From: Plutella xylostella
Taxonomy: Eukaryota > Arthropoda > Insecta > Lepidoptera > Plutellidae
Reading direction: 5' to 3'
NCBI RefSeq assembly: GCF_932276165.1
Contig: NC_063998.1
Location: 1,190,501 to 1,254,500 of the forward strand
Length of the DNA: 64,000 nt
Made by a program: the position numbers and the translations under genes. How positions within the stretch are numbered: the stretch's first letter is position 1; every line of letters begins with the position of its first letter. The notes under the pieces are model-generated. The model worked only from the letters and a program-made list of their open reading frames with translations, did no database searches and was not told the DNA's origin. Shown here one piece after another: positions 44,107 through 55,879 of the stretch.

Positions 44107-45575
44107 TAGAATAGAATAGAATAGAATAGAATAGAAAAACTTTATTCGACACAAAAACAACAACATGGACAGTAAAACAGGTAACAAAGATACTTAATTA
44201 CTAGAAAAATAAATATTAATAAATTAGTAGGTAGGGTACACTAGGTGCTAGTTGCTGCTCAGTGTCGAAAAGGACTCCAGACTCAGCATGTGCTATAATC
44301 CCGGGGACTATAGCGCTGGTTTTCAGCTGGATCCTTTGCGAACGGAACGCCGTAGATTAGGAGTGCGATCGTTTGAATTAACCAATTACAAAGCATACAA
44401 CAAAAAATAAACAAACAAGTAAGTGAACAAACAAGTGTTAGTTAGGTACTACAATAAAAGATATTATAAACAGTGAAACAACACTATAAACAGTGAAACA
44501 ACAATATAAACAGTGAAACAACAATAATAAACAGTGAAACAACATTTAGATTTAAGGGTAGGTCTAACATTTTGTGTAGGCACATACATATTATATAGGC
44601 ATTAACCAAACTCAAAAAGATGTAGGTACTCATGGAATACTTCATGACTGCAACTTTTGTAACAAGATCAGGTGTGTTTTGAGTCTGTGCTTAAAGGTGC
44701 TTTGTCTTTTTAGGTCGCGAATGGGAGGGGGGAGATTATTCCAACATTTACAGGCTGCGTATCGGAAACTACATCTAAATGCTGCGCTTCTGAAGTCAGG
44801 GGTAATGAGTAGATAGGAGGAGGCCCTAGTGTTATGCTTATTAAACTGATGTGACCATGTGAGTTTCTTGTAAAGATACTCAGGGGTTTCACCTCTAACA
44901 ACCCCAAATAATAGGGTAGCGAAATGAAGCTTTCTTCTACTTGATAATTTTAATAAATTTGAACTGTTCAAAAATGGGGTCACATGAGCACGAGGAGGTA
45001 TATTAAAACAAAAACGTGCACAAGCATTTTGGACTCTTTGAATGAGGTTCTGCGTTTTAACATACAGACAGGGTCCGTAGACAGTGTCTGCGTAGTTTAA
45101 CTTTGATAAAACTAGTGCTTCACACAGCTGAATACGCAGCTTTTCACTAATGTACGGTCTTATTTTGTATAGCACTTTGAGTTTGTAAAAACAGCTTCTA
45201 ACAACGTTAAGAATGTGTTTCTCAAAGCGAAGGTTTTGATCAAAGAGTACGCCAAGATTACGGGCCTCAGTAACTTCTTCAACACTTGTGCCGTTAACTT
45301 TTATGTTAGGATCGTGATTTTTTATTCCCAGTATTTGTTTTTTTGAGCCTAATATCATAAATTTAGATTTAGTCGGATTAAGAAGCAAGCAGTTTTTATT
45401 GGACCAATCTACTATCCGCTCCAAGTCCTCATTAATTTTGTTCACGGTTGGCACAGAATCCCCTGGCAAACAGGCAAGATATAATTGAAGGTCATCAGCA
45501 TAAATGTGGAAGTTACAGTGCTTGATACAATTGGTAATATCGGAAGAATATAAAATAAACAAGATAGACAAGCGA
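44107..45575 (-). mobile_element. 5'-truncated CR1/Jockey-group LINE
   Basis: The minus-strand copy has an RT C-terminal ORF (44642-45628), a 3' UTR with four ~22-bp repeats of AAACAGTGAAACAAC (about 44465-44545), an AATAAAG signal and an (ATTCT)n tail at 44108-44133. The same tail type closes the fragment at 7432-7599. The 5' truncation point is about 45575, inside the RT. Confidence 0.8.
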
Positions 45576-45628
45576 GCAACGCTGCTTATGGATTGTTTAT
45601 TGCTAATGTTCGGTGGTGGTAACCCCAC
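44642..45628 (-). pseudogene. LINE reverse transcriptase, C-terminal fragment
   Basis: About 310 codons of authentic sequence. It begins within the RT, just before the catalytic YADDLQLYLA, and continues through LLLNPTKSKFMILGS, ARNLGVLFDQNL, LCEALVLSKLNYADTVYGP and RRKLHFATLLFG to a normal stop. The first ~15 codons lie left of the truncation and are not LINE. The motif set matches the complete ORF at 52145, but as a different subfamily. It has no upstream palm half, so it is inactive. Confidence 0.82.
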
Positions 45629-46614
45629 AGCTTGCCTACTGTGGGGTTACTACTACTTATTGATCCATCCATACCTACCAACTTGATATTATAAAAATGG
45701 ATGTATCTATGTGACTGTGTGTGTATTGGATTGTGTGTTTTTGTTGATACGTAATTAATGATTGATATAGGTATTCACACTTAATAATTAGACAGTCATA
45801 ATTGTTTACCCGGCAAACAATATTGACACCATTAGCCTTCGTCTGAATAAGCAGAGATTGCCTTCAGAGCCTACAACATTCTAAGAGTAATTATAATCAC
45901 TAGTATTTATTATTATAGTAAAACATAAATTATGGTATCAACAATTAATTATTAGCTCCAATTCTGGGAATCCATTAACAAGATATGGGAATTAATAAAT
46001 GTACGTCTTAGTTATAAGTATTTTTCCTCACTAGCACTATGTTTTTTTCATACTAACATTTTCATTTTACGTTGGTAAGCATTTGTAGCATGTAATTATG
46101 CCTATTTAGGAAAAAAGCATAAAATGTTGGTGTAATTTTTTATCATGTCTTGTCACGCGCATCTTGGATCCCGTGATACGGAAGCACACTAGTACTAGGT
46201 TATAGTACCATCTACCTATCATTTAATCATAACAAATCCCTGACCAGTGCGTGCAACTAAATAAGCACACTACAATATAAACTGCCAATATCGGACGCCA
46301 CAACGCTCGAAAGCATACTAAATACATATTTACTCAAAACCAATTTATACTATAACTTAATAATAATTAATAATCATAAATCAATTTGTCTATCGCATTA
46401 GTTAACATTACGTCAAATATCGATTTTAATTAATACTAGGAGTTGTATTAAAATTTTCAAATATGATGGTTTTATCATTACTAAACATTAACTTTTTTAT
46501 TTTATTATTTTAATGCACAATATACACAAGTAATTATGTACAATCAAGTGGACTTAGTGCTAAAAGCATTTTCTACCAGTCAACCTGCAGGAGGTACAGG
46601 GAGAAAATTCTATG
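45576..46614. other. gene-less stretch with a perfect short hairpin
   Basis: At about 45618-45649 GTAACCCCACAG is followed, after 8 bases, by its exact inverse CTGTGGGGTTAC. Otherwise AT-rich with no gene. Confidence 0.5.
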
Positions 46615-46619
46615 GGAGT

Positions 46620-46732
46620 TGTTAGATACGGGACACAAGTGAAACGCAAGACTGCTTAGATCGCACTGACGTTTATTAACTCCATATGAATGTGTGTGTA
46701 GCGCAGTACACATAATACTCACATACCCAACA
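46620..46732 (-). repeat. 3' LTR of the Mag-clade element
   Basis: On the minus strand it runs TGTTGGGTATG...ATCTAACA. It is identical to 51181-51293. Confidence 0.92.
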
Positions 46733-46953
46733 TTCCCTCCGCCATAAGCTTGCTTAATCTTTGTCTAAAACCTTAATTACTAATAATCTATTATAGAATG
46801 CCAAAGTTCCACGGTAAATCTTTAATGTGCTCGCAATATACATAGGTACATGGGTAGTTAAGTTATAATCTATTCTATTCTAAGACATATAGGTAAATAA
46901 GTACATGAATTATATATACGAAATTGCTAGTAGGTAAGTACTTAACTGCTATC

Positions 46954-48714
46954 CTAAAAATACTTTCTATAATCTACTTTGGGTAAGTTTCTTAACGACA
47001 TAGCGAGACCCGATGCCCGGGAGGATAGTGTGTCGGCGGGCTGAGCCCCGCGGGTCGCGTGCTCGTCGCGGGGCGCGGGCGAGGCGGGCGCGGGCGAGGC
47101 AGGCGGCCCGGGCGCGGGCGCCGCCGCGCTGGCCTGCGAGGGCGACGCCGATGACTCGTCGAGCTCGCCGGGCAGGGCTGCAGGCGCCGGCGCTGGCCCA
47201 GTCTCCGGGTCGTCAGCAGGTCGCAACTGCGACTGCGTTTCTGTCTCATCCTCATCATCCTCTCCCGCTCTAATGGAGGAGGGTTCTCTTATTGAAGGAT
47301 AGGCTCCATAATCACCAGGCCTACTAACGTCTAATGTGTTTGACCATCTGTACATTTGGTTTTTATGCCTTTTTAATTCAGTACCGGTATCTAGATCTCT
47401 TATCAAATAAATGATACTTCCAATTTTCTTTATAATTGAACCACGTTTCCAAACAAATTTATTATTATTTAAGTTCTTTTTATAAATAACCTTATCTCCT
47501 GGTACAAAGAGTTTCCTTATGACTCCTCCGCTATACTTATTCTGTGAGCACTGTTTACGAACAACAACATTAGTTAAGTCTGAAGCCGAGGGCGATGACC
47601 GCGGCTTTAACAAATCTAGGCGTGTTTTAGGAGGCTTTTTGAACACTAAAGAAGCAGGAGTTTGACCAGTGGTTGAATGGACAGAGTTACGATAATCAAA
47701 GAGAAATCTTAACATCTTATTATTCATTTCTTCCGCTGTTTGACCTTCAAGCAATGCGCATTTTAAACCTTTTTTTATAATTTTCACAAAGCTTTCTGCC
47801 TGGCCATTGCTTGCAGGATGATAAGCTGGTGACGTTAAGTGATTAATTCCATTTAATTTACAAAATGTTGTAAACCGCTCTGACGTCATGGATGACGCAT
47901 TATCACTTACCAAACTGGACGGAATTCCATAGCGTGACATGTACTCGCATAGAATGTTTATGAGATGAATAGAGGAAGTATTGTTTTTCATATCATAACA
48001 TTCCACCCATTTGGAATGCGCATCCACGATGACTAAGTAAGTTCTATTATTAATTGGGCCGAGGAAATCAAAATGTACTCTTTCGAATGGCTCTTTAGGG
48101 TATGGCCACGGAACAATAGGCGCGCGCGGCGGCGAGGGCCGCATACTTTGACAAATTGAACAATTACTTATGCAACCTTCGATAGCCGCGTCCACCCCTG
48201 GGAACCAAAATTTTGATCGTGCCAATGCTTTTGATTTCACGATACCTAAGTGTGAGGAATGTAATTCCCTTACTATTATTTCTTGCAAAACCTCGGGAAT
48301 TACAACTTTATGGCCCCGCATTAAAATATTGTTTTCTACCGAAAGTTGAAAACGACATAAAAAGTAAGGTTTAAGCCCAGGGTTAGTTACTTTCCTAGGC
48401 CAACCCTCTTGAGTATATTTAACTACCCTACTTAAGACTTCATCCTTTTTAGTTTCGTTAGCTAACATTTCAGTAGTCACCGGTAAGCTACCATCAACGA
48501 CAAAATGAACGTACGCGGTAGTTTCCGCTGAGTGCGTGGCCGCGGCGGCGGCGGCGAGCCGTGTTATCCTCGGAAACCAGTTCTGGTAGCGGGGCGCGTG
48601 ATAAAAAATCTGCACAATTACTAGCGCTGCGAACATATTCAATTTTATAATTTTATGCTGATAGGAAAATTGCGTACCGCTGTAAGCGGTTTGCTGAAAC
48701 TTCCGGTACCCCAT
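46954..48714 (-). pseudogene. pol: Mag-clade integrase
   Basis: Authentic integrase sequence starts at about 48540 (YVHFVVDGSLPVTTEM); the ~55 codons before are out of frame. It has the HHCC domain (HSSHLGIVKS ... CSICQ) and the DDE core: D in VHFDFLGP, D in VSDNASS and E in NGQAESF. DNASS replaces the commoner DNG. The C-terminal domain (FVPGDKVIYKK, KRGSIIKKIG) is followed by an acidic, alanine/proline-rich tail from extremely GC-rich DNA (47.0-47.2 kb). The frame switch occurs in a CGG-triplet run at about 48540-48565. Confidence 0.82.
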
Positions 48715-49159
48715 GGTGGGGTCCGAATATTGAAACCAGTGGCTTATGATCTGTACGCAAGGTGAAAGGCTCTGACCTAGCGTATAGAAACTGGTGGAAT
48801 TTTCGTACCCCGAATATGATCGCCGTGGCTTCTTTTTGTATTTGGGAGTATTTTTTCTCCGCGGAATTTAAAGTTCTAGAAGCGAATGCAATAGGTCGCT
48901 CCACATTGTCTTGTCCGATTTGAGATAAAATAGCCCCCAGCCCTGATGCAGAAGCGTCTACCGTTAAAATTATATGCGCGTTCACATCAAAGTGCGCCAA
49001 TGTTTTTTCTGCCGACAGTGCCATTTTTATATCTTTAAATGCCTTTTCATGTTCTGCAGACCATGACCATTTGGCATCCTTTTTCAATAACTCATACAGC
49101 GGTGAAAGAACCGATGAAGCCCTCGGAACGAAACTCCTATAATAGTTTATTAAGCCCAA
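48653..49159 (-). pseudogene. pol: Mag-clade RT thumb and RNase H
   Basis: Same frame as the gag-RT ORF upstream and separated from it by one TAA (49160-49162). It has GLINYYRSF (RT end), LTVDASASGLGAILSQ (RNase H start), KEATAIIFGVRKFHQFLY and LRTDHKPL. It ends at a second TAA (48653-48655). Directly after that stop the same frame continues with recognisable RNase H/connection sequence (NCADFLSR), so this is a point nonsense change. Confidence 0.8.
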
Positions 49160-49162
49160 AAA

Positions 49163-51121
49163 TTATTGTAGTTGGGCTACATTTTTAGGTACGGGAGCCT
49201 CAACAATGGCCCTTACTTTGTCCGGTGACTTCCTGATACCGTTTTTATCAATTATATACCCCAGATAAGAGATTTCGTCTTTGAAGAACTCACACTTGTC
49301 GCGCCGCAGGGTTAACCCCGCGTCCTTAAAACTTTGTAACACGGCCCTAAGTCTTTCCATATGCTCATTTTTATTTTTTCCCGTGATAAGGACATCATCA
49401 AGGAATGTTAAAACCCCCTCCATCCCAAGGATACTCTCCATAACTCTCTGAAAAATAGCTGGAGCCGATGACAACCCAAAAACTAACCGCTTATATTTAA
49501 ACAGCCCTTTATGAGTATTTATACAAGTGACATTTTTGTCATCGTCCAGCTGACACTGATTATAAGCCGATTTCATATCTAACTTCGTAAACTGAGTCCC
49601 CCCGTGCAACTTAGAGAAAAGTTCAGAAACCGTCGGCAACGGATATTTTTCGATTTGTAGTAGTTTATTTAATGTTTGTGAGTAATCGGCACACAGGCGC
49701 ACCGAGCCGTCGCTCTTGAGCACCGGCACGACGGGGGACGCGTACTCCGAGTACTCCACCGGCTCGATGACGTCACTGGCTACTAAATTATCGATTTCTT
49801 TGTCTAATTTATTTCTCAAAGCGAATGCAACGGGCCTTGCCTTCATAAAAATTGGCTTCGCGTCCTCTTTAAGATGAAGTTTTATTTTAAATTTATTAAA
49901 ACAGCCTAACTTATCAGAGAATATTTCAGAAAATTCGGAAAGTAACTCTCGTAACTGCATATCTTTAGATATATCTTGGTCGCAATACTGTATGGGAGAT
50001 AATTCCAATTCGAACCGAGTTATGAAGCCGCGACCCAGGATGGGCGGGCCCCCCTTCTCAACCACGTGAACGTCGAGATCTATTGTTTTGTTAGAATAAG
50101 TGATCGGTAAAGAAATAAATCCTAAACAATTAATTTTAGTCCCCGAATAACTAATTAGTTTTTTATTGCTTTTTTGCAATGGCCAGTCAGAAAAATTTGC
50201 ATAATAAGTTGCATCTGAAATAGCTGTTACTGAGGAACCACTGTCAATCTCAAACTTTAGCTGTTGATCTCTAATTGTTACTGATTCTAACATGGGAGCG
50301 CCATTATGAGAACGAATGTTGAAAAGCTCACCGTCATCGCCCTCGCTCGTGTCACAAAGTCCGACGTAGTTCATCTTTTTACACATTTTACGGAGATGCC
50401 CTCTATTGTTACACTTTTTACACTTGTAATTAGCGAACCGACACTCGCTTGTTTTGTGGTTTTTACGACCACACACTGCACACTTTTCACTAGTCGCTGC
50501 TCCTGTAGTAGTGGGCCGCGGTCCCCCGTCCATCTTGAACAGGGGCCCGCAGCCGGACCCCGCTGGTGCGCTCGCCGCCGCTGCCGTGCGCGCACACCGC
50601 ACGCTCTCCGCCTGGTCCACTGCCTTCGCTAAAGACAGATCGTCGATGTCCATGCCGAAAAGTTTTTCTCGTTCGGGCCCAGCCGACATTCCCATTACAA
50701 ACTTGTCAAGCAGAGCGTCTTCTAGATGCTTGAAGCTGCAATGGGCGGCGAGTCCCCTCAACCGCACCGCCCACTGCGCATACGACTCCCCTGGCTGCTG
50801 CGTGGCCGCGTAGAACTGGCTCCTCACGGCGAACCCGCAGCGCTTCGGTGTGAAGTGAGCGTCGAGTGACTTAAATATATCACCGAAGCCTATTTCTTCC
50901 AGAGATTTCGGCAGCACTAGATTGCTTGCTAGTTTAAATGACTCATCAGTGAATGCGCTTAGCAAGATGGCGCGTCTCTTTAGTCCCGCTTTGTCTGAAA
51001 CGTCGTTGAGGTCATTTGCCAAGAAAAAATGTTGCAACTTGCTCTTGAACGTTACCCAGTCATGTTGTTGGTAGTCAAAGTTATTTATGCTCCCAATAAA
51101 CGGAGTAAACGCTGCCGACAT
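49163..51121 (-). pseudogene. gag: Mag-clade Gag, protease and reverse transcriptase
   Basis: 652 codons starting 59 bp after the 5' LTR. Capsid (FDYQQHDWVTFKSKLQHFF; GESYAQWAVRLRGLA) comes first, then two CCHC knuckles (CAVCGRKNHKTSEC ~213 and CKKCNNRGHLRKMC ~235). Next are protease FEIDSGSSVTAIS (~292) and RT with RLCADYSQTLNK (~474) and the catalytic FLDDVLIT (~574). It stops within the RT thumb after VAQLQ, at a TAA where the family continues. Gag-pol being a single frame is normal for Mag, so the stop is a lesion. Confidence 0.85.
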
Positions 51122-51293
51122 TTTTGCACACTTTTAATAAAATAATATTTTTAAGAGGGTAGAACACGAATCGTCGCCACTGTTAGATACGGGACACAAG
51201 TGAAACGCAAGACTGCTTAGATCGCACTGACGTTTATTAACTCCATATGAATGTGTGTGTAGCGCAGTACACATAATACTCACATACCCAACA
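51122..51293 (-). repeat. 5' LTR, primer site and leader of the Mag-clade element
   Basis: LTR 51181-51293, then GTGGCGACGATTCGTG on the minus strand (primer site, tRNA-Ser-like start TGGCGACGA), then about 45 bp of leader to the gag ATG. Confidence 0.85.
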
Positions 51294-51298
51294 GGAGT

Positions 51299-52144
51299 GC
51301 AAAAAAAAACACGATTTAAGCAAAATAAACTAAATTCAACAAATAAATATAATATCCGACAACAATTTATACTCATACAATTTATACTTAAAATTCTCTT
51401 CTTAAGATCTCAGAAGAGTTAGGACTCACAAACTCTCCTTCTCACTCATCGTAAGTTTTCAATGGGAGAGAGCGAGAGAGTGGCATGACGCGGCGTCGTG
51501 TCGTGTTTATGTGAGGGAGCCCTCAATAGTAGTCACTTCTTAACCACTATGAAATATTTGGTTACTATAAAATAAACGCAGAAACCTAACTTAGGCATTT
51601 TTTATATCTAAACCATAAAGTTAACAAATTAGGAGTAATCAACATTTTTATTGTAGGATTTATTTATTTACAGCTATTAAATAAAGCGCTGAGTAGTGAC
51701 TATCTTCATGAAAATTGTGTAAACTGAAAAGTTTTCAGTTGTGAAGTGTTTTGCGGGTATTCTTATTTATATTTTTGCATTTCCACCTTCGATTTTTTGT
51801 TTATTTTATTCACTTGACATTGACAATTGCCAATGTTGCCAGTGTCATTAATGTCTACATCAATCTAATCTGTGGTTAAAATTGTCAATGTCGATACTTG
51901 TTTGTTGCGAAATAACGTATTCTGAGGTTTCTGACATTATACGTTTTTATATTTGAAACGAATGTCAGTAACGTATGCGATAGTTTTAACTTAATATTTT
52001 TTAAATTTGTTCTTTATGTATAAATTTTAGTCTCGCATACTAAGTTCGGCCGGTACGGCAATTTACCGTGCAGGTATATTAGTATTGTTAATAGTGTAAG
52101 GTATTATAGTTAATATTTAGATTTTAGGTAGTTAAATTAGGTAG
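51299..52144 (+). other. region upstream of the LINE ORF
   Basis: Contains no ORF1. Part of it is probably the LINE 5' UTR, but its 5' border is not recognisable. An internal GACATTGACAATTGCCAATG stretch is partly self-complementary. Confidence 0.45.
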
Positions 52145-55100
52145 TTGCTTGATCTATATTTATATAGTGAATATCTATTTTTTATTTATTTATTCTTAAT
52201 ATTTAATATGAGTATTTATGATTCTGCCAATAGTGACGTTGACGACACTTTTCTATCTTGTTCTTCCATTGCTTCATCTGAGTCTTGTGACTTATCGTAC
52301 GTTTCGTTATCATCGAATCTCAACAACGAGTTTTCTAACTGTCATAAAACACTGAATGTAGTACATATTAACGCCCAGAGTATTCCGGCACACTATTCCG
52401 ATATGCTTACGTCCTTTGATAACAACCACATTCATGCCGTTCTTGTCTCTGAATCCTGGTTGAAACCTTCTCTCGACTCTTCTTTTTACCCACTGCCAGG
52501 ATTTCAGCTCATCCGTAATGATCGTATTAACAAACGCGCCGGCGGAGTGGCTATATATCTCCGTAGTCACATACCCTATACCATCGTCAGCAAATCTCCG
52601 AGTGAGTATTCTGAGAAAGCCGAGCACCTTCTGATAGAAGTTCGTCTGGGCTACACCAGGATGCTTCTCGGAGTTTGTTACAGCCCGTCAATGACGATTA
52701 ATTACTTTTCTTCTTTCGAGAAACTACTCGACGACTTCTCTCCCTTGTTTGATAGTACAATAGTCATGGGTGACTTTAATACATGCCTACTGAAAAACGA
52801 TTCACGTTCCAATTCTTTGACGTCTATTGTACAGTCAAAAAATTTACATTTTCTACCCCTTCAAGCTACCCATCATCCGCCCAACTCTGAACCGACTTTG
52901 CTCGATCTCATCATCGTTTCCTCTCCAGACCATGTCCTGAAGCACGGTCAGTTCACAGCTGATTGCTTTTCATACCATGATCTTCTTTACCTTTCGTACA
53001 AGGTCCGCACTCCGAAGCCCAAAAAGCGTACTATTCTCCAACGTAATTTTAAAAACATGGATATACAGCGGCTGCTTGAGGATGCAAAAGACATTGAATG
53101 GGCACGATTGAACGACATCGACAATATTGACGAAAGGGTTGAGCTGTTTAACTCTCTCCTCACCAATCTGTTCGATAAACATGCTCCCCTTCGTCCAGTT
53201 CGAGTCAAACAGCTACCTGCTCCATGGCTTACAGATAAAATTAAGGGACTCATGACCAAACGCGATCACGCCAAGTACCGATACAAAAAGCAGCCAACTG
53301 ATGACAACTTATGTGCGTACAAAGAGCTGAGAAATCGCTGCAATAGAGTGTGTAGGGATGCCAAGCGCCGTTACATCCACACATCCATAGAAAACTGTGA
53401 GAATTCACAGTTATGGAATTTTCTTAAAACATTGGGCATAGGGAAGATAAAGGCAACATCCAATATCGACATTAACCTCTCTGCACTTAACAAGCATTTT
53501 TCTACACCTCCTTTGATCCTAAGTGATCAAATTAGAACCGAGACACTCAATCACCTTTCTGACATGCCTGTCCCTGATTGCCCCCCTTTTAATTTCAAAC
53601 TTGTTACTGGCCGTGACGTTAAGAGATGTATTTCTGCCATCACCAGCAAGGCCGTTGGTACTGATGATATTAGTGCCAACATGATTAATTCAGTGCTAGA
53701 CATAATTTTACCACACATTACCAATTTAATGAACCTGTCTCTGATATCCAGTTCCTTTCCAAGTCTATGGAAGAATGCATTCATTCTTCCTCTCCCAAAA
53801 ATCCCGAGTCCTACGTCCTTAACCCAATTCCGCCCCATTTCTATTCTTCCATTTCTGTCAAAAGTTCTAGAACGTCTTGTCTTTGAGCAATTTTCCTCCT
53901 TCCTCTCCGGCAACCAACTTCTGAACTCCTATCAATCTGGCTTTCGTCCAGGCCACAGCACAGTCACCGCTTTAATAAAAGTCACCGATGATATCAGATA
54001 CAACATTGATAATCAGAATGTTACTGTCTTGGCTCTGCTGGATTTTAGCAATGCATTCAACTCGGTGGACTTCGACTTACTCCTTGGTACTATACGCTCT
54101 CTTAATGTATCTCCGGCAGTAACAAGTTGGTTCGAGACTTATCTCAAAGGGCGTCAGCAGTGTGTACGTACTGACACCGAGACTTCTTCTTGGTGTCCTG
54201 TTCTTGCTGGCGTACCTCAAGGCGGCGTTCTTTCTCCTTTACTTTTCTCGTTGTTTATCAACATCTTAGCTAGCAAACTTACCTCTCTCTATCACCTCTA
54301 TGCAGACGATCTACAGCTCTATACCGGTGTACCACCTGAAAGCTTGAATACAGCTGTCAGTCTTATCAACGATAATCTTGCGATCATCTCCAAGTGGGTC
54401 AAATCTTTCGGTTTGTTGCTCAATCCCTCGAAATCGCAAGCGATTGTTCTTGGCAGCTCTCGAATGCTTAACAAAATAGACTTTGCTACAGCTGCGAGGA
54501 TCAGGTATGATCAAATTGACATACCTTACGTTACCTCGGTAAAAAATCTTGGCGTGATCATGGACAGCACCCTTTCTTGGATTCCCCAAGTTGATGCTGT
54601 AAGCAGGAAAATGTTCGCCTCTTTTCATTCTTTAAAGCGCTTGCAGTACTTTTTACCATTTATGACTAAAATTACGTTGGCGCAGTCTCTACTGCTCCCA
54701 ATTCTTGATTACGCTGACGTAAGCTATCTCGACCTCACTGAAGAGCTACTCAACAAACTCGAACGTCTCCAGAATTTATGTATCCGTTTTATTTTCGGAT
54801 TACGTAAATACGATCACATTTCTGAGTACCGTGCTCGACTGAAGTGGCTTCCTATTCGCCTTCGCCGGAATACTCATATCCTTTGTTTATTATATAACGT
54901 GCTAAACAACCCCTCATCTCCCGCATACCTGAAGTGCAAGTTTTCTTTCTTGTGCTCTCATTCCCATGGTCGAGAGTTGAGGTCTCAAGAAAACAAGTTG
55001 TTGAGTATACCCAACCACAATGCGGCCTCCTACAGTGATTCTTTCGCTATGAAGGCTGCAAGTCTATGGAACTCCTTACCAGTGAGCGTACGACTGTCGC

Positions 55101-55168
55101 CATCGCTGGCTACTTTTAAAATCAATGTGAAGAAACACTATTTCAATACCTTAGGTTGGCAGATATAG
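52145..55168 (+). CDS. CR1/Jockey-group LINE endonuclease-reverse transcriptase
   Basis: Intact 1007-codon ORF. The ATG at 52208 (MSIYDSANSD) is as plausible a start as 52145. An APE-type endonuclease covers ~70-300: HINAQSI, VSESWL, RAGGVAIYLR, MGDFNTCLL and YHDLLYLSY. An RT spans ~500-790: FRPISILPFLSKVLERL, ALLDFSNAFNSVD, AGVPQGGVLSPLLF and the catalytic YADDLQLY (~719). A C-terminal region with LLPILDYADVSYLD and RRNTHILCLLYNVL follows. It cuts target DNA and primes cDNA synthesis. No frameshift or stop is seen. No gag-like ORF1 precedes it, so it is either a single-ORF family or a 5' truncated copy. The exact clade (CR1, Daphne or Jockey proper) is uncertain. Confidence 0.88.
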   Translation: MLDLYLYSEYLFFIYLFLIFNMSIYDSANSDVDDTFLSCSSIASSESCDLSYVSLSSNLNNEFSNCHKTLNVVHINAQSIPAHYSDMLTSFDNNHIHAVLVSESWLKPSLDSSFYPLPGFQLIRNDRINKRAGGVAIYLRSHIPYTIVSKSPSEYSEKAEHLLIEVRLGYTRMLLGVCYSPSMTINYFSSFEKLLDDFSPLFDSTIVMGDFNTCLLKNDSRSNSLTSIVQSKNLHFLPLQATHHPPNSEPTLLDLIIVSSPDHVLKHGQFTADCFSYHDLLYLSYKVRTPKPKKRTILQRNFKNMDIQRLLEDAKDIEWARLNDIDNIDERVELFNSLLTNLFDKHAPLRPVRVKQLPAPWLTDKIKGLMTKRDHAKYRYKKQPTDDNLCAYKELRNRCNRVCRDAKRRYIHTSIENCENSQLWNFLKTLGIGKIKATSNIDINLSALNKHFSTPPLILSDQIRTETLNHLSDMPVPDCPPFNFKLVTGRDVKRCISAITSKAVGTDDISANMINSVLDIILPHITNLMNLSLISSSFPSLWKNAFILPLPKIPSPTSLTQFRPISILPFLSKVLERLVFEQFSSFLSGNQLLNSYQSGFRPGHSTVTALIKVTDDIRYNIDNQNVTVLALLDFSNAFNSVDFDLLLGTIRSLNVSPAVTSWFETYLKGRQQCVRTDTETSSWCPVLAGVPQGGVLSPLLFSLFINILASKLTSLYHLYADDLQLYTGVPPESLNTAVSLINDNLAIISKWVKSFGLLLNPSKSQAIVLGSSRMLNKIDFATAARIRYDQIDIPYVTSVKNLGVIMDSTLSWIPQVDAVSRKMFASFHSLKRLQYFLPFMTKITLAQSLLLPILDYADVSYLDLTEELLNKLERLQNLCIRFIFGLRKYDHISEYRARLKWLPIRLRRNTHILCLLYNVLNNPSSPAYLKCKFSFLCSHSHGRELRSQENKLLSIPNHNAASYSDSFAMKAASLWNSLPVSVRLSPSLATFKINVKKHYFNTLGWQI

Positions 55169-55224
<56 letters not shown>

Positions 55225-55615
55225 TTATGTATTACAATATTAGGTATATATTTTATATATATTTTTCATTATATTTTAAAGTAGGTACTTAATTATTTTT
55301 CTTAGTAGGTATTTATTTATATGCTTATTTTGTATTAATGTTTTAAGTAGGTATAGGTATTTTTAAGATTGAGCAACAAGAATTGTAGGCTGTATTATAT
55401 TAGTACTGTTTTAATTTTTAATTTTCTTTGTTGTAACTGTTGTTGTACCTGTAACTTAATAGCTCGTAAGTAACTCTTTTATCCACCAACAAAGGTTGGC
55501 TGGAAGAAATTGCTTTTTGGCAATAAGCCCGCCATTGTATGCTTTTACTGTGTTTATAAATTGTTATGTATTTATGTTTTTTGTGTACAATAAAGTGTTA
55601 AATAAATAATAATAA
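55169..55615 (+). mobile_element. LINE 3' UTR with (TA)n run and terminal repeat
   Basis: A (TA)n microsatellite at about 55169-55220 follows the stop codon. The end of the UTR has TTGGCTGGAAGAAATTGC, AATAAGCCCGCC and AATAAAG, then an AAT-rich tail. The first two blocks are shared with the LINE tail at 7432-7599. Confidence 0.8.
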
Positions 55616-55879
55616 ATTAACTACTGTTTTACTATCGCACCTGTAAACATTGACACAAGTTATAATCAAAATTCCAATTATCCAGATAATAATAAAAAGC
55701 TGTCTATTTAGCTTCTATAACAAGGGATAATTAAAATTAATTGGAGATGAAACGTATCGACATAGACTAACCTATAGACAGGTACGTGAAATCATGAGTG
55801 TTTAAAAATATTCTTCTTCACGTGTCGATGGCAATAACTAAAGCTGGTCTGCTGCTTTTCACCGTGTTGAAAGAATAGA
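55616..55879. other. gene-less stretch ending in a LINE tail remnant
   Basis: No gene. At 55867-55900 the minus strand reads CAATAAAGTGATATTCTATTC, a short LINE 3' end with its ATTCT tail. Confidence 0.45.

Larger units (their letters stand above)
46620..51293 (-). mobile_element. Mag-clade LTR retrotransposon, full length
   Basis: LTRs at 46620-46732 and 51181-51293 are both 113 bp and identical by eye. The 5-bp duplication GGAGT flanks them (46615-46619 and 51294-51298). On the minus strand, the primer site GTGGCGACGATTCG follows the 5' LTR, and the purine tract GGCGGAGGGAA precedes the 3' LTR. Short LTRs and gag-pol in one frame fit Mag. The 4.67-kb element is structurally complete, but its coding frame has two stops and a frameshift. 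Confidence 0.92.

Noticed and set aside
46992..47273. ORFs on both strands in the GC-rich block
   Set aside because: Composition-driven frames overlapping the integrase C-terminal tail.
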